This document shows positions 44,359 through 54,602 of a stretch of DNA of 64,000 bases, one piece after another. The notes beneath the pieces are model-generated. The model was given only the letters and a program-made list of their open reading frames with translations, did no database searches and had not been told where the DNA came from. Position 1 is the stretch's first letter, and each line of letters opens with the position of its first letter. The position numbers and the translations under genes are program-made. The stretch is from Locusta migratoria (taxonomy: Eukaryota > Arthropoda > Insecta > Orthoptera > Acrididae), in assembly GCA_026315105.1 (NCBI GenBank), contig CM048750.1:165258549-165322548 (forward strand), written 5' to 3'.

Positions 44359-44371
44359 TCAAAATGAAGGA
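44264..44371. repeat. (AT)35 tract between inverted transposon ends
   Basis: TTCCTTCATTTTGAATA (44264-44280) and TATTCAAAATGAAGGAA (44355-44371) are perfect inverted 17-mers around a (AT)n run at 44286-44355. The left copy is the 3' end of the IS630-type relic. Confidence 0.9.
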
Positions 44372-45290
44372 AATTGTGGTGATACGATTACGACCCTACT
44401 ATTGTGGTAATATCTATGCACCTAACAGGTGATATTCTTTCTGACAGTATTTTAACAAACAGCCAAAATTATACGATATTAGAGTTTAGCTTTGACAATC
44501 ATACTCCCTTTCGCACTTATTCCTCTTTGAAGTATCATTTTACTATCTCTCCCACATTTTCATTATTGTTTTCCGTTAAAATATTATCACCTGTCGTGCG
44601 CTGGTAGTTCTAAGTTTATTTTCTTTGCCTGTACTGGTTACGAATGTATGTTGCAATGTACATACTTTCCTTCCTTTTTATTAAGGAATTACACTTGTCA
44701 CAGAAATCTAGGACTTCCTTTATAAACGGAACTACCTGTATCAGCACGTTGTTCAGAATGTTCGTTATTACTGTATCCTCCCAGTTTACGTTCATATGCT
44801 TCAGAAGACCATTGTCAATTCGTTGTTACGTATTTCTCGGCATGTTCACGACACAGAACAAACACGCATTTTAGAGGGAGCATTCTTACATATGCACAAC
44901 TCTAAACATTTAAGAACATAGCTATATTTAATTAATAAGAGTACCCGAAACCCCATTAGGAAAAAAGGAGAAAAAATTATTGGGCAGTAGCGGATTCCGA
45001 ACCACTGACCATGTCCAACCACTGACCGGTCCAACGCGCTGCACACTACACTACGGCTAATAATTACAAAATGTCTCCTTAAATCTCGTTCTATTGATGG
45101 CAATTGTTAACTCATGCTAATATGGCATTTTTAGACACTAGGTTATCATTTATCGTGCAAAGAATGTGTTTTTGTTAATTCTTCAGTGCACCATTGCTTT
45201 GAAATGACAACGTGTAAGTTACAATAAAAAAAAAATCATCAAATACGCAACGCAAGATGGCGTATTCCCGAGAAAGTGACATCTCCGAAC
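44372..45290. other. Anonymous DNA with possible tRNA-like relic
   Basis: At 44990-45060 a minus-strand tRNA-like segment (GTAGTGTAGTGTGCAGCGCG, later GGTTCGGAATCC) contains a short internal duplication (CCACTGACC twice). Otherwise nothing recognised. Confidence 0.35.
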
Positions 45291-45299
45291 GGCTTGTTT

Positions 45300-45990
45300 T
45301 CGTTAATTAAACGGAGGGTGTCAAATCACCGTTATTTTTGCAAATATCATTGCAGCGATGCAAGATATGAAAAAACATAAAAGAGCGAACTAGTAGAGAG
45401 TTTTCCCCTCTACAAATTAGGTTATTCCATTTTCGTGTCAGATGAAGGGTTCGTTTGCAATTACATTACAAACGACTTATTTTTTTTATTTTATTAACGT
45501 ATCTTTTTATCCGAAAAACTTCAAAACGGGAGGTTCTGGTCTGTGGCGAGCTACAATTATGTCTGTAAAATTTTGTGCTGATCAGTTGAACGATTCGACT
45601 TAAAAAAATGGGAACACGTTACGGGCAGACAGACAGAAATCCCAAAATCGCTGTTATTTTTGCAAATATCTCTGAAACGATGCGAGATATATTAAAAAAA
45701 CAAGAGATCAAAGTTGTAGAGAATTTTCTCCTCTACAAATTCGATTATTCAATTTTAGTTCAAAAATGTTCAAATGTTTGTATAGTCTATGGGACTTAAC
45801 TACGTGGTCATCAGTCCCTAAACTTACAAACTACTTATGAACTACTTACGAACTAGGACGGCACAAATATCCATACCCGAAGGGGGATTCGAACCCCCGA
45901 CCGCAGCGGCCGTGCAGACCGTTACTGGAGCGCCTTAGTCCCCTCGGCCACCGCAGCCGGATCAATTTTAGTGTCACGTGAATGATTAAG
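45300..45990. repeat. Two degenerate ~330-bp direct repeat units
   Basis: GTTATTTTTGCAAATATC, GATGCAAGATAT/GATGCGAGATAT, TAGAGAGTTTTC/TAGAGAATTTTC, CTCTACAAATT and GTTATTC/GATTATTC recur in the same order near 45330-45450 and 45650-45760. The second unit is interrupted by a SINE at 45760-45961. Confidence 0.75.
45760..45961 (-). mobile_element. tRNA-derived SINE, minus, 11-bp TSD
   Basis: Flanked by TCAATTTTAGT (45749-45759; 45962-45972). Younger subfamily with the CTTACGAACTAGGACGG body also seen at 36873-37064. B box GGATTCGAACCCCC. Confidence 0.95.
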
Positions 45991-47097
45991 CCTTTATTTT
46001 CATTTAAATTTCGAGCTATCAAAAGTCGATCGCCAAGGCCCACTTATAGTGGTACTACCGTAACCTAAAGTGGGCCCAAAATTGTTATATCTTACAGGTT
46101 TTTGTGTAGGTTACATTATTTTTTTACGTAAATTATCTAGAATTTTTTAAAAGTAGTAGCAACTGTATTAATGTCTTTTCCACGTTACTTTGTGTGCAGT
46201 AATAAATTTGTCGTGTATCAATGAGCTGTTCACTTGTTAGTAATTTACGGCGAAGGTTTATATAAGCACTCAAAAACCAGTCACTTACAACATTCTTCAG
46301 GAATTACATGTTTAAACCAACTGAAGTAACCACATAACTATTGAAACATTGGTGGGTGGAGAAATTTCAAAATAATCTGCCTTGGATAAGGCAGAATTAG
46401 AGTACAGTTCAAAGGACTATAGGGTATCTTTGTGAGAGTAGAGAGAACTGCCATAGTGATCTTTCCAGAGTGTTCCGCCAACGTCAAGGAAGCCATCCTT
46501 TCTGAGCGGGAGGACTGAGAGAGAGTCGCGAGTCCTTCCCTTCCTGTTTACTTTGTTCAACATCCTGCTGAGGTTTACCGGGTGTGTAACATGTAGACGC
46601 AAGGACGTTTACAAACTGTTCGCCTCAGATTTTACGGTATTCCTGTGGACGGACGCTTTTCTCATCGTGGCAGGTTTTCGCAACTGCTATGTATGTGTGG
46701 TGACTGGATTTTTCTTCTTCTTCCTCTTTTTCTTCTGTCTTTATCTCAAACTTACGTGCAGTTGGCATTGCCATTATGGATTTGGCATGTTAATTTTAAG
46801 GAATGACAATGCATGTATGGAAATGGGATAGACTTTCTCGTCTCCTTCTCTTGTATCCACCATTTCTCACTCTCTCTTTTGCAAACTTCTCTTGCCTACT
46901 TTCATGACCTTGTTTATTATGGTTGGAAATTAAATTCGCTTAAAATGAATGGATTGCAATCATTGCTACACGGGCGGTGACATAGAACACTTTAGGCGGC
47001 GGATACATAAGGAAATGCTATAGCAACACCACTCCACATAGATTACGACCAAAACGTTAGCTCTAAATAATATTTCCGTCAGAAATAAGTAAGACAG
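45973..47097. other. Anonymous intergenic DNA
   Basis: A small hairpin (GGCCCACTT...AAGTGGGCC) lies at 46038-46075. The open frame at 46553-46831 has no recognisable domain and includes a Phe-rich low-complexity run. Confidence 0.4.
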
Positions 47098-47330
47098 CTA
47101 CACAGCACACTGAGGAGCCATAGAAGCTGGTATAGACAAGCATATTGCAAACTCTCAGAGGACGGCGCTGGGGACGCCAATGCCTGTATAAGGCACTAGG
47201 TGTCCGGCACGGACTTTGGACAGGGTACTGTCATTACAATGACAAGTAATCACGATTGAAGTGAGTTTGGACGTAGTGATATAGTTGAAGCACACGAATG
47301 ATATTGTGCAACATCTCCGAGGTTGCGATG

Positions 47331-48966
47331 AGCTACTTAACGGCCATATACAAGCGCTCTCTCAAAGAAGGTTCTGTACCAAATTGGAAAGTTGCACAGG
47401 TCACACCTATATTCAAGAAAGGCAGTAGGAGTAACCCACTAAACTACAGGCCTATTTCATTGACGTCAATTTGTAGCAGGATTTGGAACATATCCTGTAT
47501 TCAAATATTATGAATTATCTCGAACAGAATAATCTATTGACCCAATGTCAACACGGATTTAGAAAATATCGCATGCGAAACACAACTAGCTCTTAACTCA
47601 CACGAAGTTATGGGTGCTATCGACAAGTGTTCGCAAATCGATTCCGTATTTCTTGATTTCCAGAAGGCTTTTGACACCGTACCTCAGAAACGGCTGTTAA
47701 TCAAATTGAATGGTTATGGTATAACGCCCCACATTTGCGACTGGATAAGGGATTTCCTGTCGGAAAGGACACAATGCGTAGTAACCTATGGTGAGGCATC
47801 AACTAAAACAGAGGTTATATCGAGCGTTCCACAGGGTAGTGCTGTACCTTATTTACATAAACGATTTAGGGGAAAATCTAAGTAGCTTTCTTAGGTTGAT
47901 TGCAGATGACGCCGTCTAGTAAAATCATCTGAAGATCAAAGCCAACTGCAGAACGATGTCAATAAGATATCACTATGGTGTAAAAATTGGCAATTGACTC
48001 TAAATAATGCGAATTGTGAAGTCGTCCTCATGAGTATGAAAAGAAATCCGTTAAACTTTGTTTACAAGATAAGTAAATCAAAAGTGAAGGCCATAAACTC
48101 CACGAAATACCTAGGAATAACCATTACTTCAGACTTAAATTGGAAATAACACGTAGATAATGTCGTGGGAAAGGCGAACCAGAGACTGCGTTTTATTGGA
48201 AGAACCCTTAAAAGATGCAACAGAACGACTAAAGAAACTGCATACACTACGCTTGTCCGTACATTTTTGGAGTATTGCTGCCCAGTGTGAATCCTTATCA
48301 GGAGGATTTGACGGAGGACATCGAAAGAGTCCAAAGAAGGGCAGCTCGTTTTGTATTGTTACGATACAGGGGAGGCAGCGTTACGGAAATGATGATGATT
48401 ATGATCGTGTGGCATTTACGACCGTTAGACCCCAACTGGGGTCGTGTTCAGCCTGCCTTGTGCAAGTCTCTTTATCTGACGCCACTTCGGCGACTTGCGT
48501 GTCAATGATGATGGAATGATGATGAGGACGACACAACACCCAGTCCCCGAGTGGAGAAAATCTCCTACCCGACCGGGAATCGAACCCGGGCCCCCTGCGT
48601 GGCAACCAACCACGCTGTCCACTGGACTACGGAGGCGGACACGGAAATGATACAGGATGTGGGATGGGAATCATTACAACAGCGGCGCTTGTCGTTACGG
48701 CGTGGGATACTTACGAAACTCCAATCGCCATCATTCTCCTCCGAATGCGAAAATATATTATTGACTCCCACTTACATAGGTAGAAATGATCATCAGAATA
48801 AAATACGAGAAATCAGAGCTCGAATGGAGAGATTTAGGTGTTCTTTCTTCCCACGCGGTATTCGAGAATGGAATGGGAGATTAAAATAGTATAACGGTGG
48901 TTCGATAAACCCTCAGCCAGGCACTTAAATGTGATTTGCAGAGTATCCCATGTAGATGTAGATGTA
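47331..48966 (+). pseudogene. CR1/Jockey-group LINE, 5'-truncated, inside Tc1-like element
   Basis: Plus strand. The RT starts EGSVPNWKVAQVTPIFKKGS near 47367, then NPLNYRPISLTSICSRI, the palm block DSVFLDFQKAFDTVPQKRLL (47640-47700) and VISSVPQGSAV (47815-47850). The catalytic box is degraded (LIADDAV near 47896-47920). C-terminal blocks include STKYLGITI-type, RRAARFVLLRYRG, and after the tRNA-SINE SLQQRRLSLRRG, then RFRCSFFPRGIREWNGR. It ends in (GATGTA)n at about 48950-48966. Several frameshifts. The endonuclease domain is missing. Confidence 0.9.
48393..48640 (-). mobile_element. Second tRNA-derived SINE family, minus, 10-bp TSD
   Basis: Flanked by ACGGAAATGA (48383-48392; 48641-48650) within the LINE. 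On the minus strand the head runs GTCCGCCTCCGTAGTCCAGT...GGGTTCGATTCCCGGTCGGG (A and B boxes intact). A 150-bp body and a short (ATCATG)-like tail follow. It is unrelated to the common SINE body, so a separate family. Confidence 0.93.
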
Positions 48967-49385
48967 AAGGGGATTTTCCCGTACGACCATTTCACGAGTG
49001 CACCATCAATATCAATTCGCTTAGGTCGCAAAAATATTCTGCAGGGAATGGGACCAATGAGACTGGAGAGGCACGCTGCAACCATTCCTAAAATTGCTGC
49101 GTTTTTCAATGCTGGACCATAAACACGTCTCAGCTTGCGAATGCTTCGACGAAACGTCATCTATTGTCTTTCGGAGCCGAAGGCCGACTCGTGTACCCTT
49201 GCTGTCTGCACCATACAAAGCTTTACGTCTCGCATGGGACCGACAACACCGACGTTGGACTGTTGATGTCTGGAAACAAGTTGCCTGGTGCGATGAGTCT
49301 CGTTCCCAATTGTACCGAGTTGGTGGACGTGTAAGAGTATGAAGACAATCTCACGAATCCGTGGGCTCTGCATGTCAACAGGGTC
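48967..49385 (+). pseudogene. Tc1-like transposase, central part
   Basis: Plus strand: ILQGMGPMRLERHAATIPKI (49033-49100), FRSRRPTRVPLLSAPYKALR (49170-49235), LAWDRQHRRWTVDVWKQVAW, then CDESRSQLYRVGGRVRV (to about 49340). The DES context is the first catalytic Asp of the DDE domain. The following residues run on in another frame (SHESVGSACQQG-like) and then stop. Second D and E are missing. Confidence 0.88.
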
Positions 49386-49555
49386 CATTCCAACGACCTA
49401 TATAAACAACATAGACTGGCTACGGTGCCGCCATACTTTCAGCAAATTGAAAGCTCGACCGCCATCTTTTACAACGTCACGTAGCCGTAAACAGTCGTCT
49501 GCTATAGCACTGAATCATATAACTTTCACTTTGTGCAATGACTTAACAAACCATT

Positions 49556-49754
49556 GTCGCCGGCCGCGGTGGCCGCGGGGACAGGCGCTCCACTCACAGT
49601 CTGCACGGCCACTATGGTCGGGGGTTCGAATCCCCCTCGGGCACGGATATTTGTGCCGTCCTTAGTATAAGGTAGTTCGTAAGTAGTTTGTAAGTTTAGG
49701 GACTGATGACCCCGTAGTTAAGTCCCATAAGCTTAACAAACATTTGAACATTTG
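49556..49754 (+). mobile_element. tRNA-derived SINE, plus, 8-bp TSD
   Basis: Flanked by AAACCATT (49548-49555; 49755-49762). Near-consensus: CGCCGGCCGCGGTGGCCGCG head, B box GGTTCGAATCCCCC, tail TTAACAAACATTTGAACATT. A good reference copy for the younger subfamily. Confidence 0.95.
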
Positions 49755-49850
49755 AAACCATTCTTTACCTCATTATTGCTATTTTTATAGCCAAGCTAAT
49801 ATGGATAAAGGATAATTGATAGACAACAATTGTGTGGTAGACAAATCGGA

Positions 49851-50008
49851 GCAGCCGCGGTGGCCGAGGGGACTGTGGTGCGCCACTACGGTCGGGGGTT
49901 CGAATCCCCCCTCGGGCATGAAAATTTGTGCCGTCCTTAGTGTTACCTAGTTCATAAGTAGTTAAGTCCCATAAGCTCTATAAACATTTGAATTTTTTTT
50001 TTTTTTTT
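49851..50008 (+). mobile_element. tRNA-derived SINE, plus, body-deleted with poly(T) end; 11-bp TSD
   Basis: Flanked by GACAAATCGGA (49840-49850; 50009-50019). The segment between GTTCATAAGTAGTT and AAGTCCCATAAG is deleted, as is part of the A-box region. The element ends in T16 (49993-50008). Confidence 0.95.
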
Positions 50009-50019
50009 GACAAATCGGA

Positions 50020-50403
50020 AAGTTTAATTACAAATGTCACATTCATTGGATCGGCTAAACATCGTCTCATTGACACAAAAAACATGCCGTTTCACTATCC
50101 TTTCAGCTGTATTCATTTCGGCTACATTTGGCTAATCTGATTACCTCCTTCCTCCGCATATTTGGCTTTACATAAATGAAGTATTCTATAACTGAAGTAA
50201 TGTTTTAATAACAGCTTTATTAGGCTGGAGTAATGAGAGTCCTCCCAATATTCCGAGGATACCATTAAGTGCTCGTAGTGGGTAAATAAAGTAGGTCTGT
50301 TCCTCGACATTCTAAATACATCTACATACATTCGCAAAAGGAAATTTTTCTTCCCTAATGACGTTTCACAATTCCTCAGACCCCTTTCTGCCACTTAGAG
50401 CAA
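50020..50403. other. Anonymous DNA upstream of the gypsy relic
   Basis: No LTR, primer-binding site or other feature could be recognised. Confidence 0.35.
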
Positions 50404-51128
50404 TTGAAAAGACTGTCTTTTACAACTTTTAATCCGATTAATGCCGTTTTACTCTCATTTTTAGGAGCAAGCAGAACTTCCAAACAATCTAAACACTTAA
50501 GTTTCTTACTCACTTACTTAAGAACCATGGACACGAAACCAGCGGTAAGCCAGCTGCACATACACCCGTCGGTGTTCTCTGGAGACGCCGGACAGGACCC
50601 CAACAAATGGCTAAAAGGGTTCGACCGAGTCGCCAAGTACAACAGGTGGGATCATACGATGTGCTTGGCCAACGTTTATTTCTACCTGGACGGAACAGTC
50701 CAGCAATGGTTTGAAAACAACGAAGACAAGTTGAATGACTTGGGAGTCGTTCTAGGCGGATCTTAAGAAGACGTTTGGAGACCGCCAGCGACAAATCCGC
50801 TCGGCGGAATAACATCTGAAGAACCGGGCCCAACGAAATGGTGAGCCGACACAGTCGTACGTACAGGATGTTTTGTCCCTGTGTAATGTAGTCAATCCGA
50901 ATATGAAGCCGACAAAATCACGCACTTGGTGAAGGGTATTGCAGAAGACATGTACCAAGCTCTTCTGACCAAAGACTTCGCTACGACGGGAGAGTTCATT
51001 AAGTGGTGCCAGCGTATTGAAGAGCTGCAACAAAGGAAGGTTGGACGAAAGAAGTATGACAGACTCCCCAATGTAGTCCATATGGCCCTTGTGGAAGACT
51101 AGCATGACCTCGCTTCTCTCATACGAGA
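50404..51128 (+). pseudogene. Ty3/gypsy retrotransposon gag-like region
   Basis: The first frame (50527-50766) encodes MDTKPAVSQLHIHPSVFSGD then W-LKGFDRVAKYNRWDHTMCL and TVQQWFENNEDKL, the usual start of a gypsy-type Gag (substrate-like W...L...A). It stops at 50764. The continuation in shifted frames (FGDRQRQIRSAE, ...QSYVQDVLSLC, ...EFIKWCQRIEELQQ) is gag C-terminal sequence. No zinc knuckle remains before homology is lost near 51128, where an antisense PLE starts. Confidence 0.75.
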
Positions 51129-52690
51129 CCTAAAAATTCTGTCAGTTTATGCTCTCCGTGGGGTCACACTATGAATGTGTCGTCCACATATCTCCAGAAG
51201 ACCGTCGGTCTTAATGTTGCTGAACTGAGGGCTTTTTCTTCAAAATCCTCCATAAACAAATTAGCCACTAGGGGAGAAAGAGGACTCCCCATAGCGCCAC
51301 CGTCAATCTGTTCAAAGTATTGTTTATGAAATAAAAAGTAAGTGGAGGTTAGTACATGCTTAAATAAAGCTGTTATACCATCCTCGAACATGTTGCTAAG
51401 GAGAGACAAAGAGTCAGCCAAGGGTACTTTGGTGAATTACGAGACAACGTCAAAACTAACTAATAAATCAGTGCTGTTGAGTTTCAGGTTTTTTAACCTA
51501 CTGATGAAATCCGACGAGTTACGAATATGATGTTCACATTTCCCCACATGTGGTCTCAACAATGAGGCTAGATATTTTGCCAGTGAATACGTTGGTGCAC
51601 CTATGTTACTAACGATTGGTCGAAAAGTCAAAACTTTCAATGTATGCTCCAAGTTTGGTTTGAGATTTTCAATTTCTCTTGAAATGGACGTTTGTAAAAC
51701 TTTGTGTACCTTTGGAAGGCCATATAATCTGGGGGCACCGAACTGCGGCCCTTCAATTTGTTTGCAACATCTTTAGGTAGAGAACTAGCGTTCAGAAGTG
51801 ATGCAGTCTTCCTCCCAACACGAGATGTGGGGTCCTTGTCAATCCTACGATATGTTGATTCATCCAGTAGGTTGTGCATCTTCTCAACGTAGACGTCTCT
51901 TGGAAGTAAAACTGTGGCATTCCCCTTGTCTGTGAATCATTCCGGAGATTACGTAGTGCAGTTCTTTCAGTTGAAGATAAATTACTTTTCTGTAGACGGG
52001 ATCTTGTGAGTGTACGGCACGCTTCGCGTCTTATTTCTTCAGCAGAGTCACCAGGTAACTTTCTAACAGCTTCTTCAGTACCTGAGATAAAAGATGTTAA
52101 CGGCAAGGGCTTTGGCGTAGGAGCAAAGTTCAGACCCTTTCCTAAAACTGACATCGTCGCATTGTCCAGATCCTTATTGTAAAATTAAAAACAGAGGTTT
52201 TAAAACTTACATCTTGCTGCGACTGAGTGGTTAAACGGTCGAACTTCGCAACTTGTCTTGAAGTGGAAACTTGATGAGTCCAGTCCGATTTTGCCCATGT
52301 TATACCGTCAGTCCATTCCCAAGTAAAAGGTGGGAGGCTGGCTGCTATCTTAAGATGTAAGTGATACAGCTCTTCTGAAATCAAATCCAACTTCCTGCGA
52401 GTATATCTAATTCTTTCCCTTATAATTGCCAAACTCGCATTACGAGTAATCTTATTAGCTGCAGCAGTCTTGATAAAATGTACCACTTTCGCCAATTTAG
52501 GTATAATATCATGGCTACGGCATCTTTGTAAAAACTCAAGGAACTCAATAATCTTGCTCTTAAAGTGAATTGCTTGTTGATAGTAAAACGTTTATCAGGC
52601 TCACCAAAGAAATTTACATACCAGCGGCTATCATAAGCATTACCGGAGGTCGAGGAGAGATTTGGATCACTAATTGTCGCAACTTATCCC
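51129..52690 (-). pseudogene. Penelope-like element, N-terminal to RT, antisense in gypsy
   Basis: Read on the minus strand. The N-terminal region (52142-52600; RYTRRKLDLISEELYHLHLK) is followed by LGKGLNFAPTPKPLP (52105-52150), characteristic of Penelope-clade proteins. Then come the RT fingers (LLDESTYRRIDKDPT at 51840-51870; RPIVSNIGAPTYSLAKYLAS at 51560-51620), DLLVSFDVVS (51440-51465) and GGAMGSPLSPLVANLFME (51250-51300). The catalytic FWRYVDDTF has YVDD at 51179-51190. The element is cut off about 50 bp later, so thumb and GIY-YIG are missing. Frameshifts separate the blocks. Confidence 0.9.
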
Positions 52691-52714
52691 CAAAGGATTG
52701 TGTATCGGGACAGC

Positions 52715-53670
52715 TGAACAATCCACGACGGTGAGCTCAACGTCATCAACGAGGACCCATGCTCTGCTGTTAGTACAGACAACGCGCTGGAGGAAACAAA
52801 CGTTCAACTAGCAATAGGGCCCGGACTGACCAAGGAACAACGCCAGTGGGTGTTAGCTATACTACGTCAATTTGCGGGTGCATTCACAACTCAGCAGGAG
52901 AAAAGTCAGACAAAACGGCCCACGATAAGGCATCGTATCAATACTGGGGATCATCCACCAATTAGCCAGCTTTTGTATAGAGTGTCGCCAGCGGAAAGAC
53001 GGATAATTAAGGAAGAAGTGGAGACGATGTTACACCATGACATTATTCAACCTTCGGAGAGTCCTTGGTCGTCTACGGCGGTCCTTGTGAAGAAGAAGGA
53101 TGGCACGTGGCGATTCTGTGTTGACTATCGGTGGCTGAACCAAATCACAAAGAAAGATGTGTATCCACTGCCGCGCATTGATGGCACCTTAGACTGCTTG
53201 AAAGGAGCTACATACTTCTCAACTATGGACATGCAGACAGGTTACAGGCAAATCGAGGTTGACGGAGCTGACAGCGAGAAGACGGCTTTTATTACACCTG
53301 ACGGCCTCTATGAATTCAAAGTAATGCCATTTGGATTATGTAATGCTCCGGACACGTTCGAACGCATGATGGATGACTTGCTTCGACACTTGTCGTTTTC
53401 TCGAAAACATATGAAGAACATCTGAGTCGCCTGTCAACTGTGTTGAATTGTGTCCAGGCTGCAGGACTCCGCCTCAATCCAAAGAAGTGCCTCTTCGTCG
53501 CCAAAGAGATAAAAACCCTGGGGCACCTAGGTCCTATTCCAGATAAAGTACGGACAGTCACAGAATTTCCAACTCCTCAGTACATTCGTGATGTGAGAAG
53601 TTTTCTCGGGCTGTGCTCATACTACCGACGTTTCATAAAAGGATTTTGTAACAAGGCACGTCCATTACAA
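52715..53670 (+). pseudogene. Ty3/gypsy reverse transcriptase, catalytic box deleted
   Basis: Plus-strand gypsy RT. The open frame encodes WVLAILRQFAGAFT, then KEEVETMLHHDIIQPSESPW, VKKKDGTWRFCVDYRWLN (53089-53145), YFSTMDMQTGYRQIEV (53212-53265), and MPFGLCNAPDTFERMMDDLL (53325-53385). The stretch after this, where the YxDD catalytic box should be, is missing, and the frame shifts. RT resumes with EEHLSRLSTV-type sequence at 53415 and continues LNPKKCLFVAKEIKTLGHLG to SFLGLCSYYRRFIKGFCNKA (53590-53665). Protease, RNase H and integrase are absent. It is inactive. Confidence 0.9.
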
Positions 53671-53725
53671 GCTTAGAGACTGCTAACCGCAGAAGTTATG
53701 TCCCTTAAATTTGCAAACATTTGAA
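53671..53725 (+). mobile_element. SINE 3' fragment
   Basis: GCTTAGAGACTGCTAACCGC, AGTTATGTCCC and TTTGCAAACATTTGAA match the SINE 3' end. The head is missing; it marks the breakpoint of the gypsy relic. Confidence 0.75.
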
Positions 53726-54165
53726 TAACAGACTCGAATTCCTGAAATTGTAAACACCGTTCCTGTTAGAGTTTCAAAATTACGATCGCAACTAATGGCG
53801 CTGCTCTTAACGATTTAGAAGATTTTAGTACACTTAGTAAGTGGGCCAGTAATTCATGGTACGTGAAGTTCAGAACTCAGACAGCAGTTATCAAAAGTCA
53901 TTCGATGTAACTGCCAAAAATTATCGAGAAAATCGACTTTGAAAAGTTTTTAGCACCTTTAATAATATGTAAAATATTTTGTTTTTCTTTAAAAACACCA
54001 TGTCTCATTGACATTTGACGTAGATAGACAATCAAGTAAGTTATGAGTCGAATCCCGCTATTTGTTAGTAATTTTTTATTATTGAGTTTGGAGAATATAT
54101 AATTGTGGCGTCTATTCCGAAAAAAACAGACGTCACTTCTAGTCCTGCAGTTGTTATTCTTTCAT
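53726..54165. other. Anonymous intergenic DNA
   Basis: Nothing recognised. Confidence 0.4.
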
Positions 54166-54167
54166 TT

Positions 54168-54602
54168 TCACAAAATATATGACAACTGCGAATGGGCAAA
54201 GCTGAAAATGTGTACCCAGCCGGGATCCGAACCCGTGTCTCCCGCCTTATAGGCAGTTGCGATGACCACTACACCACTGGGGACACAGTGATCACCGCAC
54301 CTGCAAGGACTACCTAAGCACGCCTCCCGTCAGATACAAATTCCCAGATTTATCCTGTCCACAGTACTCAAACTCGTAATCACTTTGTACTAATTCCCGT
54401 AAGAGTAAGGGCTCCAAACTTGCCCACCCCTCCCCCTCCCCGGGAGGCGTGCCTAAGTAGTCCTTGCAGGTGCGCTGATCACTGTGTCCCCAGTGATGTA
54501 GTGGTCAGTGCAACTGCCTAGAAAGCGGGACACCCGGATTAGGATCCCGGCTTGAACACATTTTCAGCTTTGCCCATTCGCAATTGACGTCATATATTCG
54601 GT
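54168..54602. mobile_element. Palindromic element with two convergent tRNA-like units
   Basis: The arms (about 54178-54330 and 54446-54594) are inverted copies. They share CGAATGGGCAAAGCTGAAAA, a tRNA-like segment, ACTGGGGACACAGTGATCA, and GCAAGGACTACCTAAGCACG. The tRNA-like units lie at 54218-54284 (minus) and 54490-54560 (plus). Each has a G-TGTAGTGGTCA-type A box and a GGATC-type B box. A ~115-bp C-rich loop separates the arms. Confidence 0.85.
54218..54284 (-). pseudogene. tRNA-like segment in palindrome
   Basis: On the minus strand, CCAGTGGTGTAGTGGTCATC, an anticodon-like loop CTATAAG between GCC and GGC-type stems, and GGGTTCGGATCCCGGC. It resembles tRNA-Ile(TAT). It lacks a proper acceptor end and is embedded in a repeat, so it is probably not a gene. 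Confidence 0.5.

Larger units (their letters stand above)
47098..49385 (+). mobile_element. Tc1-like transposon, split by a LINE
   Basis: The left part (47098-47331) begins CACACTGAGGAGCCATAGAA and ends inside the N-terminal transposase coding region (CATCTCCGAGGTTGCGATGA). The right part (48967-49385) resumes with AAGGGGATTTTCCCGTACGA, the expected continuation of the same coding stretch. The right end is truncated near 49385 and no right TIR was seen. Confidence 0.75.

Noticed and set aside
46553..46831. 92-codon frame with a Phe-rich run as a membrane protein
   Set aside because: The hydrophobic run comes from a T-rich simple stretch (TTTTTCTTCTTC); no supporting homology.
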